The notes: generated from the sequence alone by a model not told the origin. Positions 24,851 through 36,720 are shown, counted from the first letter of the stretch. The stretch is 64,000 nucleotides of DNA from Camellia lanceoleosa (GCA_025200525.1 CM045762.1:125741752-125805751); one strand, 5' to 3'. Program-made: numbers and translations.

Positions 24851-25765
24851 AATTGTTTGCTGGTTTGTGATTTTGTAGTATGGAGGGTGTTTCATGTTAA
24901 TGTGCAAATACAGTAATTCTTGTGTTGCTATTAAGATTAGTGAGGGATGTAGTTATCATGAAGTTGTTGAGAAAATATCTACGAAGTTTAAGGAGTTAAG
25001 TGTTGGTAATTTTTGTTTGTTTTTCTCTATTCTTGGATATTCTAATTGTATTGTTGAATGTGATGATGATTTGGAAAATATGATGTCAATGGTAGGTTGT
25101 AGTGGTTCTCATGTTGTTGATGTTGTAGTGGGTAATAGGAGAATTGTGGAGGTTGATGATAATTATTCTAGGATTGATTCTGTAATTTGTGAGAGTTCTT
25201 TGGTTAACGATTGTGATGATTTTGGTGGTTTGTGGCCTAGTTTTTATCCAGAATCAGAGAGAGTTTTGTTGTCTGCTAGTTGGAAGGGGATTATACACAG
25301 TGTTAGTCAAGAATTTGAAGGTGGAGTACCGATGTTCCGCATTGCATTGGCTAAGTATACAGTTGAGTGTGGTTTTACAGTGAATTATTTGAAGAATGAT
25401 GTAACAAGAGTAACTGCTGAATGTATGATGAAGTCATTTACGAGTTGTAAATGGTTTGTGCATGGAAGGGTGTTGATGAATTCCGATAATTTTTTTATTA
25501 TGAAGTTTGATAATGTGCATACTTGTAGGGTTGTTGCTCATAAATCTTGTAGCAAAATGGTTGGTTCTAGACTTGTGTCTGATATTAGTGATAATCCGTT
25601 GACTCGTCCTATTGAAGTTAAAAAAAAGTTGAAGAAACAATATGGTATAGATGTTTCTTATTGGGTTGCTTGGTTAGGAGTTGATAAGGCAAGAGGTGGG
25701 TTGTTTAGTGATTTTGCAATTTCTTTTGACCAACTTCGATGGTACCTTAAGACGGGTATGAAAAC

Positions 25766-26683
25766 TGTACGGGGGCGAAATATCCTCTGCTTTCCGTACT
25801 GCTTGGACGTCAAGCTTCTAGTGACGGCGTCTATCTCTGCAACATAAAAATGGTGAGCTGCCCGGCGGTGGTGTGCTGGAGAGACCCTCCGACGATCTAG
25901 TCAGATCACCCAGGAAGAAGACAATCAAAGGAGAGTGTTTGTGAGAGTAAATTCGCATATCTCCAACGTTCGTCTTTCTCCCTATTTCTAGGCTGGCCAT
26001 GCAACCCAAGATTGTGCGTGCACTACCTCTGCTGTCCTTCCCTGGACAGGTGGCAGTGCTCGCCTCTCACCATCTCACGCGTGTAAAGGTTTTGTCCTTC
26101 CACCAGTACACACAGAACTGTCCAACGGTATTGAGGCGCGCGTGGAGCAGATATCCTCTCCCTCACGCCATTGGCCCAGGTGGCACACCTAACCGGGGTA
26201 CAACGACCGGCCTAACACTTGTGAAAAATCGCCATCACGTGCACTTAACCGTGCTATGTGTCACCGACCTATGACTTGGGATCAAGCGAAAGCCTAACTA
26301 CCTCGGCCGAACTACTCTTGACCGGTTCGTCAGGACCACCTGGTCGCGAGGCATGCCGGCCTCCAACCGTTCTAACTTCGATCTCGGTCACACAAAATCG
26401 CTTCGTCTTGGGCTGGACGCTCGGAGGCATTCCGGCCTCACCGCACCCTCAGTCTAGCCCGGGTAATCCTTCAGCTTGGTTAATATTCGCCACTGCGAGC
26501 TTCGCCCGACACGAGCAACCCATAGCTCGGCCACACCAAGACATTGACCGGTCGACATCTTCAACCGCGCAATCCAATCCGCCCGGCCGTTCCAACCGAG
26601 CAATTTGCTCGGCGCCGTGTAGTCCGTTACGCTTGGCGTTATCTTTGCTCGGCCGTGCTAACCGGCGCGAATCTCCCCTCTCA
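25766..26683 (-). repeat. 3' LTR of the Tat element
   Basis: 918 bp. In minus orientation it begins TGAGAGGGGAGATTCGCG and ends GCCCCCGTACA. It is homologous to 36723-37633 with scattered substitutions and several small indels in the 26400-26520 part. Confidence 0.9.
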
Positions 26684-26700
26684 ATTACCCCTTAACCCCA
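26684..26700 (-). other. Polypurine tract of the Tat element
   Basis: The minus strand reads GGGGTTAAGGGGTAAT immediately before the LTR start TGAGAGG. This fixes the 3' end of the internal region. Confidence 0.75.
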
Positions 26701-27926
26701 TCCGAGCCGATCGTGATTGGGGTTACCACTGTGTCCGAGCTAAGGTTGAGTTGTGCTCTTGCTAGGCCAAGTTGGATTGGGGGAATGTCTGCCGCTGAGC
26801 CACGATTGAGCTGTGCCATTATCGAGCTGGGCGAAATTGGGGACACATCTGTCGCCGAGCTATCTCAATTGGTAGGCCATTACCTCCATGATCCCATCAA
26901 AGGTCGTAAATGCAGTCTTGTGACCATTTTTGAGCCACGTGGCTCCATGCCACTGGGTCATGCATCCAGCTGTCTCCCACGCCTTGAATTTCAAACGGCT
27001 GCGCTGTTTGGTTTTTTTCCCCCATCAATAAACCCCATTCGAAGGGTCTAAACCCTTTACCTTTCATCTTCTATCAGAGCTCCAAAAACCCTAGCCCCCT
27101 CTGCCATTACTGTCTCTGAGCTCCCATCTCTATTTCTGCGATCGATCCTCCATTTCAGTTCCTTTGGAAGGCTGTAGACGTGCTCTCGAGGTTGCATCCA
27201 CCCTAGCCTCCGCCACTGGTAAGCCACACTACCCATCTCTGTATTTTCCATTTCCATTTTCCAGTTCTTCATCTTTGCACCATTGTGCTTCATGTTCTCT
27301 GCCTGTGGCCTTTAAGGCCCTTTCGTTTTAGTCCCAATAACTTTGCACCTTAGAAAAATTGGAACTTGGTGGAGTGGAGGGGGCCTTCGTGCCCCTCGAT
27401 CCATGAAGCCTCAAAGCAAACCCTCTGAATTTGATATGAACAGTTCGAATCTGGACTGAACCAAGCTAAATGCTCATTTAGATCTGTAATTAGGGCTTTA
27501 GCCGAGCAAAAAAATGGTTTGTGGCATCTCGTTGAGGTCGCAACCGAGCTGAGTACTCCAATAGATCGGTGAGTAGAGTGAACCGAACTAAAACCCTGAA
27601 ACCTTCGCCCAAACCTTGACCGAGCTGGGGGATCAACTAGATCCTTCAATAGGTCTTAACCGAGCTATAACTGAACTAGGGGGCCTAGGCACACATGTAG
27701 TTGAACCGAGCTGAGACTTGCTGGACAAAACACCAAATCCTTCGCTGAGCTATTTCCAATAGGAGCTGCGCAATCTATGCCGTGCTAACCCCTGGCCTTA
27801 TTTTTTAACATGCAGAACAAATAGGACTGACCAAGCCAGTCCAGCATTATAATTGATGGAGCTCAAAGACCGAGCAAACACACCAACATTTTTGACCGTG
27901 ATATACACCAAATAAAACCAAGAGAG
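26701..27926 (+). promoter_or_regulatory. Putative promoter, leader and leader intron of the Tat antisense gene
   Basis: Read on the plus strand, this region has plant-leader features: a caataaacccc box (about 27026) and accctagcc motifs (about 27088). A consensus donor (CACTG then GTAAGCC, 27219) can pair with an acceptor (aacatgcag, ending 27815) to make a 5' leader intron of about 597 bp. A short upstream ATG (27854) opens a 15-codon frame before the main ATG at 27927. A CCGAGCT-type string recurs many times from about 26730 to 27890. The promoter role is inference. Confidence 0.4.
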
Positions 27927-30002
27927 ATGGGCAAATACCACTTTATGGTTAGCTCGCCCGGGGCGATGGCGGAGTTTCGAAAGGAGTACAACATTCCTGA
28001 CGACGTCATCTTAGAGCTCGGCAAGAAAGGAGACACACCATGGGGAGACTTGGACCGGTGCCCCTTCACGGTCGTTTCCATTGTTGAGGGAGGGCTTCGC
28101 TTCCCCGTGCAGCCTTTGATCTGCGAATTTTTGAGGCAGACAAGGCTTTGCCCAACCCAAGTCTCTAACAACACGTTCAAGATAATAAATGGCGTCGCCG
28201 AGCTGAACTGAAGGCTCGGTCTCAATCTCGGCCTCACAGAAATTTTCCATCAATACAGTTTTAGTAAAAATAAGGGCGGGTTTTGCTGGTACCTTAAGGT
28301 AAAGAAGGGCCGAGCAAAACTCGTAGAGGGAAACCCGGACAAGGAGACCAATGATGATGATTTCTTGTGGGTGTCCGATTCGTTCTGAAGACACCGAGGC
28401 ACCCATACCGGTGGTACATCGGGAAAGATTTTGGCGGTCTTGTAAGTAGTCTTACCGACCTTGCTATCTTCTATCTGTATTTCATTTTTGTTATCTTTTG
28501 CCGGTCTAACACTTGTCTACTTTTTGCAGATAAATACTTGGCAGCAGACTACCATCAAGCCAACCAAGAAGCCATCCGAGCTCTGCTGCGTCACCCAGCC
28601 GAGGAGAGAGAAGCATCAAAACTGTTCGGCTTCGAACAAACCTACCATTACCAAGCACCGCGCAAAAGCCGCGTGACCGACTTCCTTCGCGCGCCTTCCC
28701 CTGAACCCGACCCAAGCCTACCGTCGATCAGACTTGTTCCCCTTACAGCCGAGCAGGAAATGACAAAAATCAGGGCCATTAAGTCCATGATCACCGGGGA
28801 GGAAGGGGAGTCCCAACCTCCAGAGGCAGCCGGGGGAACATCCTCCACCCCAGCCGTGCAAACAGAAGGCGCGGTGCTTGCCCTCGCCACCGAACAATTG
28901 GTCGACCGATCCAAGAAGAGGCCGAGGAAGGAGACGACCGGGCAGAACCTCGCCGATGAAGATTCAACCGAGGTTGCTTCAACCGAACTGGGGGACCAGA
29001 CCGAGCAACCGCTGGCCCGCAAATCCAAGGGCAAGGGCCCAGCCACCCCCCCGGTCTGGGCGCCCGAGTTCAAATACCAAGGCCGACCAGTTTCCGCCGA
29101 GGACTCTGTCTATGCTGATAAGGATTATTCCCTTGGCTTCAACATGACCAAGGGGCTAATCCTTCCAGCTGACATGAAGAGGCATGACGAGCTATCGGAC
29201 CTGAAGGTTCTCCGCTCGGCGGCCAAATCCATCGTGCTGGCAAGTTCTTTTATATTTTTTGAACTGTTTGCTCGGTTCTTTCTTGGTTTCTGAATGCTAA
29301 TGATTTGTCATTTGTTTGCAGGCTGCTCAGAAGAACTACCTTGCCCACGACCGCATGATCAAAGTGCGGTAGAGTCTTCGTGAGGCCATTGCTGAAAATG
29401 AGGCCCAAAAGGCTGAGATAGCAAAGTTGAAAGGCGCCTGAGGATGCTATCGGCGGAGGCGGGATGAGCGAAGCGAAAGTTGACCGAGAAAGCGGTAGCG
29501 GCGTGCCGTGAAGTCAACCAAAGCTCGGTACCTCGCCGAGCTAAGGAAACTACGCGATGCCAACAAGGAAGCTCTGGACAAGGCGGTTGATGACGCGGAG
29601 GACCGGGGATATGCTCAGGGGGAGAAAACCTATGAGCAGCAAGTCCAGTGACGAAGGACATCTTTTTCGGTCTTGGTGGAAGCCGTGGAAAAGTTGGACT
29701 TAGTCGAGGATTCTGCCATGTTCATTAGTCCACTGCGCATATATCCCTACATCTTGCGTGTCGCCAATGCGCCAAAACCGTGATAGCGAGGCAAGGAAAG
29801 AGGTGAGGAAGAAGCCGCCGCCGCTGTGAGACCGAGCAAGCCACAAACACGAAGCATCCCGGATGTGGAGGTGAAGTTATTGATCGAGAGGTTGTCGCGG
29901 GGGAGGACACCGTCAATAAAGCTGAAGGGGGCCTGCCCGAGCAGACAATCGGCGTTCTTGAAGCGGCAGGAGATCGCCGAGCAAAACCTTGAGCTGGACT
30001 GA
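27927..30002 (+). pseudogene. Antisense gene of the Tat element, intron-containing, degenerate
   Basis: It lies opposite to gag-pol between integrase and the 3' LTR. Exon 1 (27927-28441) gives MGKYHFMVSSPGAMAEFRKE ... VAELN; TGA at 28209, then the frame continues as RLGLNLGLTEIFHQYSFSKN and DDDFLWVS. An extra base near 28385 shifts the frame. Intron 1 (28442-28529, GTAAGT-GCAG) joins in phase to YLAADYHQANQEAIRAL; intron 2 (29240-29321) uses a GC-AG pair (GCAAGT). The central part is Pro/Ser/Glu/Thr-rich with a basic segment (about 28905-28940). The C-terminal part (29322 to about 30002) is charged, Ala/Leu/Lys/Glu-rich and probably coiled coil, with TAG at 29370 and further breaks. It resembles the plant family labelled 'putative gypsy type transposon', of unknown function. 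Introns on this strand argue for a real plus-strand transcript. Confidence 0.75.
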
Positions 30003-30299
30003 AGATTTGTTTTTTTTTTCATCGTCTTGTTCTCCTTTGTTTTTGTTTTCTTCTTTTTCATGCTTTGTTTTGCAATGTAACCGGGCTATGTCCCCAGCTT
30101 GTACTTGGATTTTCTTTATCAATGAAAACTTCAGCCTTTTTGCTCGTACATCTCCCATTTCTGTTTTGCTGACATGTGTAAATTTCTTGATTCAAACTGT
30201 AAGCAACTGGCAGGTCAGCTAAACCGCACAATCTACCGAGCTAAAATCAACTCACAAGTAATCTAATTAGGACTAGCAGTTGAATTTTCAAATGAAATG

Positions 30300-30640
30300 A
30301 TATTTGAACTTGGCGAGCAAAAGCTTCGGCCTGATTGGTTCTGGTGAAATTCCAACACTTCAATGCGGCCGAGCAAAAACCAGCTCGCCTTTCAAGTTGA
30401 TTAAAACACTAACATTAAACTTTAGCTGAGCAAAGTCAGCTCAACCTTATAACTGTTGGACAAGACACCAACATTGCCAATTCCGAAAGCAAGATCATTT
30501 CGTTTCCTATTGGACAAGACACCAATATGCCAATTGGGCCGAGCAAAATCATTTCGGCTCCTACATTGGGCAAAACACCAATGTTTTAATTAGGTTGGTC
30601 ATGCGCCAACATTCCAAGCTGGCGAGCAAAACCATTTCGA
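30300..30640. repeat. Diverged tandem repeats in the Tat 3' region
   Basis: A unit of roughly 60-75 bp recurs about four to five times. It is recognisable by gagcaaaatcatttcg and ttggacaagacaccaat (for example 30456, 30508 and 30565). Tat and Ogre elements often carry such arrays next to the 3' LTR, and these can seed satellite DNA. Confidence 0.65.
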
Positions 30641-30875
30641 CCCTAATCATTGCTTAGCCGTCATAAGCTTTTGCGATGCGCTCCCATTCAGAAAGCGGTC
30701 CGGTCTCATTCAAGTCGGTCTACTTGCCCCTGGCATCCATAATTGCCTTGTGTCTTGCTAGATGTAACACCATTAGACAAGAGGGCTATTTTTTATTACA
30801 AAAGCATTGCTATCTTTTACATCAAATGCAAAAAGGCTAAAGGCCTAGAAAAGCTAAACAAAAGCAAATTACATA

Positions 30876-31905
30876 TCAAAAGTAAAAGACCTTAAGGTTG
30901 GCTGCATTCCACGGTCTGGGGACAGCCTTGCTGTCTAAGTCTTCCAAATAGTATGCCCCTTTGCCCGCAAGACCAATCACCTTGTATGGTCCTTCCCAAT
31001 TCGCACCGAGCTTGCCTTCGCCAGGGATCACCGTGTTGCCAAGCACCTTCCTTAAGACCCAATCCCCAATCTTGAATAGCCTGGGGTGCACTGCCTTGTT
31101 GTATTTTTTAGAGAGCTCCTGCTGATAGGCCGCTATGTGGATTATTGCGCGCTCTCGCCTTTCCTCAGTAAGGTCCAGCTCTAATGCCACGGCTTCATTG
31201 TTCAGGTCTGGCTAGAAACTTTCTGAGCGGATGGTCGGCATGCCAATTTCTAATGGGATGACGGCCTCCATACCATAGGCCAAAGCGAATGGTGTCTCTC
31301 CAGTTGATCGCCTTGGCGTAGTGCAGTATGCCCATAGCACATTAGGAAGTTCTTCAGCCCACTTTCCCTTGGCCTTCTCAAGCCGCTTCTTCAGCCCGTC
31401 CAGAATGGTCTTGTTTGAGGCCTCCGCTTGACCATTTGTTGAGGATAGGCGGCGTTGAATTGTAGAACTTCGATCTTCAACTCTTCAAAATTCGCGAAAG
31501 AGTTTCCCATCGAATTGAGTGCCATTATCGAGATGAGGGCCCTGGGTATCTTGAAGCGAGTGATCACATTTTGCCAAATGAATTTCTTAACGTCTTTTCC
31601 TTAATAGTTGCGGTGGCTCGGCCTCCCACTTGGTGAAATAGTTAGTGGCGGCGATGAAAAACTTGCGATTACACAGTGCGCTGGGGTTGCCCAACAATAT
31701 CAATCCCTAGAGTGCGAGCGGCCAGGACTTGTGAGGGGAGCAATTCTCTTCTTTGGTGGTGGATCTGGTGAGCAAATTTCGACATTTTCACATCGTGACG
31801 TATTTTTGTGCGTCACTTTGCATGCATAGCCACTAGTAACCTTGTGAAATTACTCGATGCGCGAGACACACTTTGATATGCCGCAGAGCGCCTTCATGGA
31901 TCTCA
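30876..31905 (-). pseudogene. Tat integrase, degenerate
   Basis: Minus-strand reading in several frames gives a zinc-binding region (HEGALRHIKV, about 31890), the DDE core with ATNYFTKW (about 31640), LISDNGTQFD (about 31530) and a Glu in [13 protein letters not shown] (about 31440-31400), then [21 protein letters not shown]. The C-terminal domain is intact in one frame (31190-30876: RLFKIGDWVLRKV ... GPYKVIGLAG ... LKVFYF). Frameshifts near 31530 and 31450 and stops near 31840, 31665 and 31210 make it inactive. Integrase would insert the cDNA into chromosomes. It follows the second RNase H directly, the usual Tat order. Confidence 0.85.
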
Positions 31906-32793
31906 AAGAAAATCCTCCACCTGGGCGGGTGGACACTTCAAATCTGACCCGATGAAGGACCTCTTATACAATGCTCCGGACGGGGAGAGCCAAAATCGTT
32001 CTGCCTTTGCTTGGATCTTGTGGGCCGCCTTCTTTTCTGCCAGTAGAATTCTATCTTTCAGAAAGGCAATGATGGGGTCCATCCAGGAAGGTCCCAAGTC
32101 GGTCTGAGTACCTCGGTTATACGGTTCCTCAATGCTTGGCCGAGGTAAAAATTCAATCATCAAGGGATTGGGAAAGGCTGTCTGAGTGGAAGTGAGACCG
32201 GCCAATTCATCAGCCGTGCTATTTCCTTCGCGGTTGATCTGTTCAATTCTGATGGCATCGAATTTCTTGATTTCTGCTCGCACTAGCGCCTGATACTTGG
32301 CCATTCTTTCATCTTTGGCCTCATACTCCCCTGAGACTTGATTGACCACCAGCTTGGAGTCGTTGAACACCATAAGGGCTGTGACCTTCATTCTCAGCGC
32401 ACTTCTTAGTCCGGCGAGGAAGGCCTCGTATTCCGCCTCGTTGTTGGACACTAGGAATTCGAGCGTAATTGCTTGCTCAACAATCAGCCCATCGGGTGAA
32501 GTTAGCACAACTCCCAGCCCGGCCCCATGCCTGTTGGACGCCCCATCGACGAAGAGTTTCCACATCTCGCCAACAAACAGCTTCCAGCAATCAGACGGGT
32601 TTTGGGAGCCTCTCGATTCCATGTTTCTGGTCGGCTCATTTTGGTCTCTTTCCACGTCTTTGCTGGGTTCTTCTTTCAACGAGTCGTCGGACTTTCTTTG
32701 TTTGGTCGAGCTTGCCCTTCTCCCACTTGCGGGCCAACACTTGTCTCTGTTGCCAAAACCATGGGTGGTGCTAAATCGCAACAACCAAATCAA
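31903..32793 (-). pseudogene. Tat second (archaeal-type) RNase H domain
   Basis: A frame of about 296 codons carries a complete type-I RNase H signature: WKLFVDGASN (Asp), NNEAEYEAFLAGL (Glu), FNDSKLVVNQVSGEY (Asp) and REGNSTADELAGL (Asp). A short internal echo of WKLFV just before the domain hints at a small duplication. This extra RNase H is a defining trait of Tat elements and is thought to compensate for decay of the original one. The frame ends at the start of the integrase zinc-binding region. It looks catalytically intact, although the polyprotein around it is broken. Confidence 0.85.
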
Positions 32794-32886
32794 TCGGCAG
32801 ACAAGCGGATGCGTTCGAGGGCAAATTTCGCCAAGTCTGCAAGTGCTTGAGCTTTGATTGCGGTGGTCTGCGAACTTGATGTCATA

Positions 32887-34620
32887 CTAGCCCAATTCCA
32901 CGGCCCATTTCAAAATTCTCCCAGTGAAGTCCGCTTTTTCGAAGAGCACTTTGAGCGGAAACTCGGTTAACACCACTATTGTATGGGCATGAAAATAGTG
33001 AGCCAGCTTTCTTAACGCCATCATTAGGGCTAGCGCCAGTTTTTCCAAGGGAAGGTATCTCGTCTCGACCGGAAGCAGAGTCTTGCTCACATAGAAGATT
33101 GGTAGGTGCTGGATGCCTTCAGCACGAACCAATACCACGCTTCTGGCGTGTTGAGACCTGACCAAGTAGAGGTACAACTCCTCGCCCGGCTGAGGGGTGA
33201 CCAAAATAGGGACTGAGGAAAGGTACGTCTTTAGGTTCGCCAGTGCGCGGTCACACTCGTCATCCCAAAAGAACTTAGCCTTCAGGGTCTTGAAAAAGGG
33301 CCTGCAATGATCCAAAGACCGGCTGATAAATCTGTTCAGCGCGGCTGCCATTCCGGCAAGATGTTGTACATCCTTCGTGGAGTTCGGGCACTCCAACTCT
33401 TGTATTGCCTTGATTTGCGATGGGTCGGCCTCAATTCCCCGGTTTGTGACCAGAAAACCCAGAAACTTCCTAGTGCCAACTCCAAAGGCGCACTTGGAGG
33501 CGTTCAGACGAAGCTTGTGGCGCTTGAGTATGGCAAACATTTCTGCTAGATCGGTGAGGTACTGAGACTTCTCTATACTCTTCACTACCATATCGTCGAT
33601 ATAGGCCTCCATAGTTCGGCCCAAGAGAGGAGCGAACATCTTTGTCACCATCCGCTGAAAGGTTGCCCCGGCGTTCTTCAGTCTGAACGGCATGACTTTG
33701 TAGCAATATAAACCTCTGGGGGTGGTGAACGACGTGATTTCCTTATCCGATTTGTGCATGGCTATCTGATGATAGCCGCGATATGCATCAAGCTAAACCT
33801 CGATGGCGGCGGTTAAATCCACCGGTGGTCAATTCGAGGAGAAAGCTATCCTCGAACAGCGCGGTTGTGATCTTGTAGTCAACGCAGACTCGCCACTTGT
33901 CGTTCTTCTTAGGAACCACCACCGTGTTAGATATCCACCGAGGGTATTGCACCTCCTCTATAGCCCCGGCTTCCAACAAATTCTTCACTTCTTCTGCCAC
34001 CATTTCAGCATGGTGCAAGGCTGAGCGGCGCGTCCTCTGTATGACTGGCCGTGCATTAGGGAAGACATTCAACTGGTGGCAAATGAAGCTTGGGTCAATG
34101 CTAGGCATATCGTAAGGCATCCACACAAAAGCCTCCAAGTTGGAAACCAAGAAGTTGACATAATCCGTCCGTTCGGCGCTAGACAAGGATGATCCCAAGA
34201 GGAAGAATTTAGTCGGATCGTTTTCATCGATGCGTACTTCCACCAAATCTTCGACCGATTTTTCCTCGGCCTTTCTTCCCATGTCTTCAAGGACCTCCTT
34301 TCCCTTGGGTCTCTCGATCATCTGGACAAACCCTTTGGTGCTTTCATTGCCATTTACATAATGAAGCATTGTTTGGCCATCACTGGTCTCCCAGACTTCC
34401 TCTATTTGCCGTTCGATCTTTGGAAGCGCATGACTTAGTGGAAGGTCGAAACAGCTGCTTGCATGGCGTCGACCAACCTCGCCATGATCAAATTGTAAGT
34501 CGATGGCACTTTGAGCACCCAGAATTCTACTTGCTTCACAATCGATCCTGCTTTGACCGGCAAAATAATCTTTCCGATCGGTCATTCTGGTTGTGAGTTG
34601 AAGCCGTACAAAGGAGATGT
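32887..34620 (-). pseudogene. Tat reverse transcriptase and degenerate first RNase H
   Basis: The N-terminal part lies in the 34678-33788 frame (NLLEAGAIEEVQYPRWISN, KKNDKWRVCVDY). A frameshift near 33785 leads to LDAYRGYHQ (first catalytic Asp) and the 33759-32887 frame with [18 protein letters not shown] and YIDDMVVKS (codons at about 33603-33577), the reverse transcriptase active site. The RNase H that follows has lost catalytic Asp residues (LYLYL and VVLTEFPLK where D is expected) while keeping [12 protein letters not shown]. This matches the decayed tether-like RNase H known from Tat elements. Broken by frameshifts. Confidence 0.88.
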
Positions 34621-35417
34621 TGGAGGGGCCAAATCCATGGCTTCTAACTTCATTTGTTTGAGCAGCGTCATAATACATTATTTGTTGAACTCCAGTCGAT
34701 CAATATTCTCTTGATATCAAAATCTTTGACGCGAAGGGTCACCACCAAGGCGTCATTGTGCGGCATCTGCACCCTTTCCAAGTCTTTGGTTGAAAACGAA
34801 AGGATGTCTCTCTCCTTCGTTTTTCCCTTCTTTACAGCGGGCTGGACAGAGAGCACTTCCCTCATATACCCGGCCTTCTTGATCATTCCTCTCAGCTCGC
34901 AGACTCTCGCCGGTTCAATGATGCCGTGGATGATGTTGATTACACCTTGAGGCGCCTCTAGGCGACCATCTTTGTTAAACTCGGTTTGCGGGTTGGCGAC
35001 CTTGACTCCCCCATCTATATTTTGGTCAAGATGCCCGCCCGCCACCAATTCCTCCAAGTGCTGTTTGAGCGGCAAGCAGTCCTCTGTCCGGTGCCCCCGT
35101 TCTTCATGGAAGGTGCAGCGATACTTTGGATTGAAGCCTCGCTGCGCACTCCCTAATTTGGCCGGCCAACGGACGAAAGGCTCACCTCGAATCTCGCTCA
35201 GAATGCAGTAGATGGGAATTTTGAAGATTGTGGTAATTCCTGTCCGCGCCTTCAGTTTTCTCTTGGCATCTTCTGCTGCGTCGCGAGATGCGTCAGCTCG
35301 GTCGTTTCTGCGACCCTTGTTTCGGTCATCGCGGTTTAGTCCGCGCCGTTGATCTTTTGATCGGTCGCCTGGGCAGTTATCCTCCTGCCCAACCGAGTTA
35401 ACTTTCCCCATTGTCAT
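34621..35417 (-). pseudogene. Tat gag C-terminus and aspartic protease
   Basis: The 249-codon frame (35417-34668) opens with a Lys/Arg/Asp-rich region. It then has a zinc-knuckle-like CTFHEERGHRTEDC (Tat type, CX3HX4HX4C-like spacing) followed by LPLKQHLEELVAGGHL. It ends with the protease start DFDIKRILIDWSSTNNVL, where the D-x-G-S catalytic string reads DWSS, so the glycine is lost. A stop follows immediately and the rest of protease is in another frame. Protease would cleave the Gag-Pol polyprotein inside virus-like particles. Confidence 0.8.
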
Positions 35418-36667
35418 ACATCACATCGGCGGATTATTCTTCTCGGTGGTAGAGGCATCGACATCCTCCACACGAAAGTGTTCGTTGATCCGCTGCATCA
35501 AAGATTCCATGGTGGTGGGCTAATGCATCGTGAGTGAATCTCGCAGTGTATGTCCGACTGGGAGACCCCTCTTGTATTGAGTGATCACAGTTGTAGGCGA
35601 TTGAGGATCTCGTTGTAAGTTTCGATATTCGCATTGTATGCCTTGGTAATTTCGGACTCCATCTTGACGCCCAGGAGATGGTCAACCTCCTTCGGCGTTC
35701 GAATGTTGGTCTTGAATCTGGTGACGAAGGCTTTCGCTAGTTACGACCACCCCTCAATACTCCCCTCCGGGAGCCTCTCGAACCACTTCAAGCCCAGCTC
35801 TCCCAAGCTTGCTGGGAATATGAGGCACATCAAGGCGTCGTTTCGCCGGTGGCCAGCCATCACTTGCCGGTAATGACTCACATGTATGTATGGATCCGTC
35901 TTGTCGTCGTACAAAGTGAACTTTGGCTGGTGGAATCCGACAGGGAGTGGTGTGCTCTCAATCTCTGGGGACAGCGACGTAGCTGTAACTCTCGCCAGCT
36001 CTTTGTCCTCCAGTGCAGGGGCCTTGACTCTGGGCGCCGGCATCACTACTTCTTCACTGCAACGAATTGGGGCACTCAACCTTTGGAGCGCCGGTACCCT
36101 CTGAACCTCTCGACGGTGCGCTCTCTCCTCCAACACGTCCCTGAGATCCCCGGAACGAGAGGAGGCAGAGTAACGCGACGTTGATGACGAGTGTGAGGGG
36201 CAGTAGGTGCTGTTGCGAGTGGAGGATCTGCCCTCCTGCTGGTCTGAATCTCCAACCCCATAGTTCCTGGTGATGGGGATTGAATGAGTCCTCCTCTGGC
36301 GGCGACTGTTAGAACGAGGGGAGGGGGTGCGCTCACTGAGGTTGCCCACTCCAGCAACACCCTTCCCCCTAACTTGGCGCTTCAGCAGATCTATCTCTGC
36401 CGCCATCTTGCGAATGAGGGCGTCTTGGTCCTTGAGTTTGTGCTCCAGGCGCCGCTCACGGGACTCCCCCCGGTGTCGGTGGCCCTCAGGACTCTGTGAG
36501 CGATCAGAACTCCTCCCACGCTTGTCGCGCGCTCCTCGTGAAGAAGTTTCCAGGCCCGCTATGGCTGGAACATTCGGGAGGCCTTCTCTCCTCCGGACAT
36601 ACTCCGGGGTGACACCATCAACGACAGACAGCGGTACTTCGTCGTTGTTGGCCATGGAAATGGTCAA
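35418..36667 (-). pseudogene. Tat gag
   Basis: The main frame (36667-35741, 308 codons) begins MTISMANNDEVPLSVVDGVT, has an Arg/Ser-rich coiled segment (EHKLKDQDALIRKMAAEIDL) and enters the conserved retrotransposon gag domain: FTLYDDKTDPYIHVSHYRQ and GLKWFERLPEGSIEGWS. A stop codon at 35741-35743 sits where the family reads WSQLAKAF, probably CAA to TAA. The domain continues as LAKAFVTRFKTNIRTPKEV to about 35585, after which the frame shifts repeatedly. Gag would form the cytoplasmic particle. The start at 36667 lies about 35 bases inside the primer binding site. Confidence 0.85.
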
Positions 36668-36701
36668 TGAAGCCTGAGGAACAAGGGTTTTGAATCAAAG
36701 A

Positions 36702-36720
36702 TTTTCCACAGACGGCGCCA
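36702..36720 (-). other. Primer binding site of the Tat element
   Basis: The minus strand reads TGGCGCCGTCTGTGGAAAA two bases after the LTR end GTACA. TGGCGCCGTCTGTGG is the usual primer site of plant Tat-type elements. Confidence 0.88.

Noticed and set aside
25999..27051. Several plus-strand frames in the Tat 3' LTR and leader (91-145 codons), repeated in part at 36956-37436
   Set aside because: The repetition is explained by the two LTRs. GC-rich sequence gives open frames by chance.
36284..36677. Plus-strand frame of 116 codons opposite gag
   Set aside because: Shadow of the Arg/Ser-rich gag coding region on the other strand.
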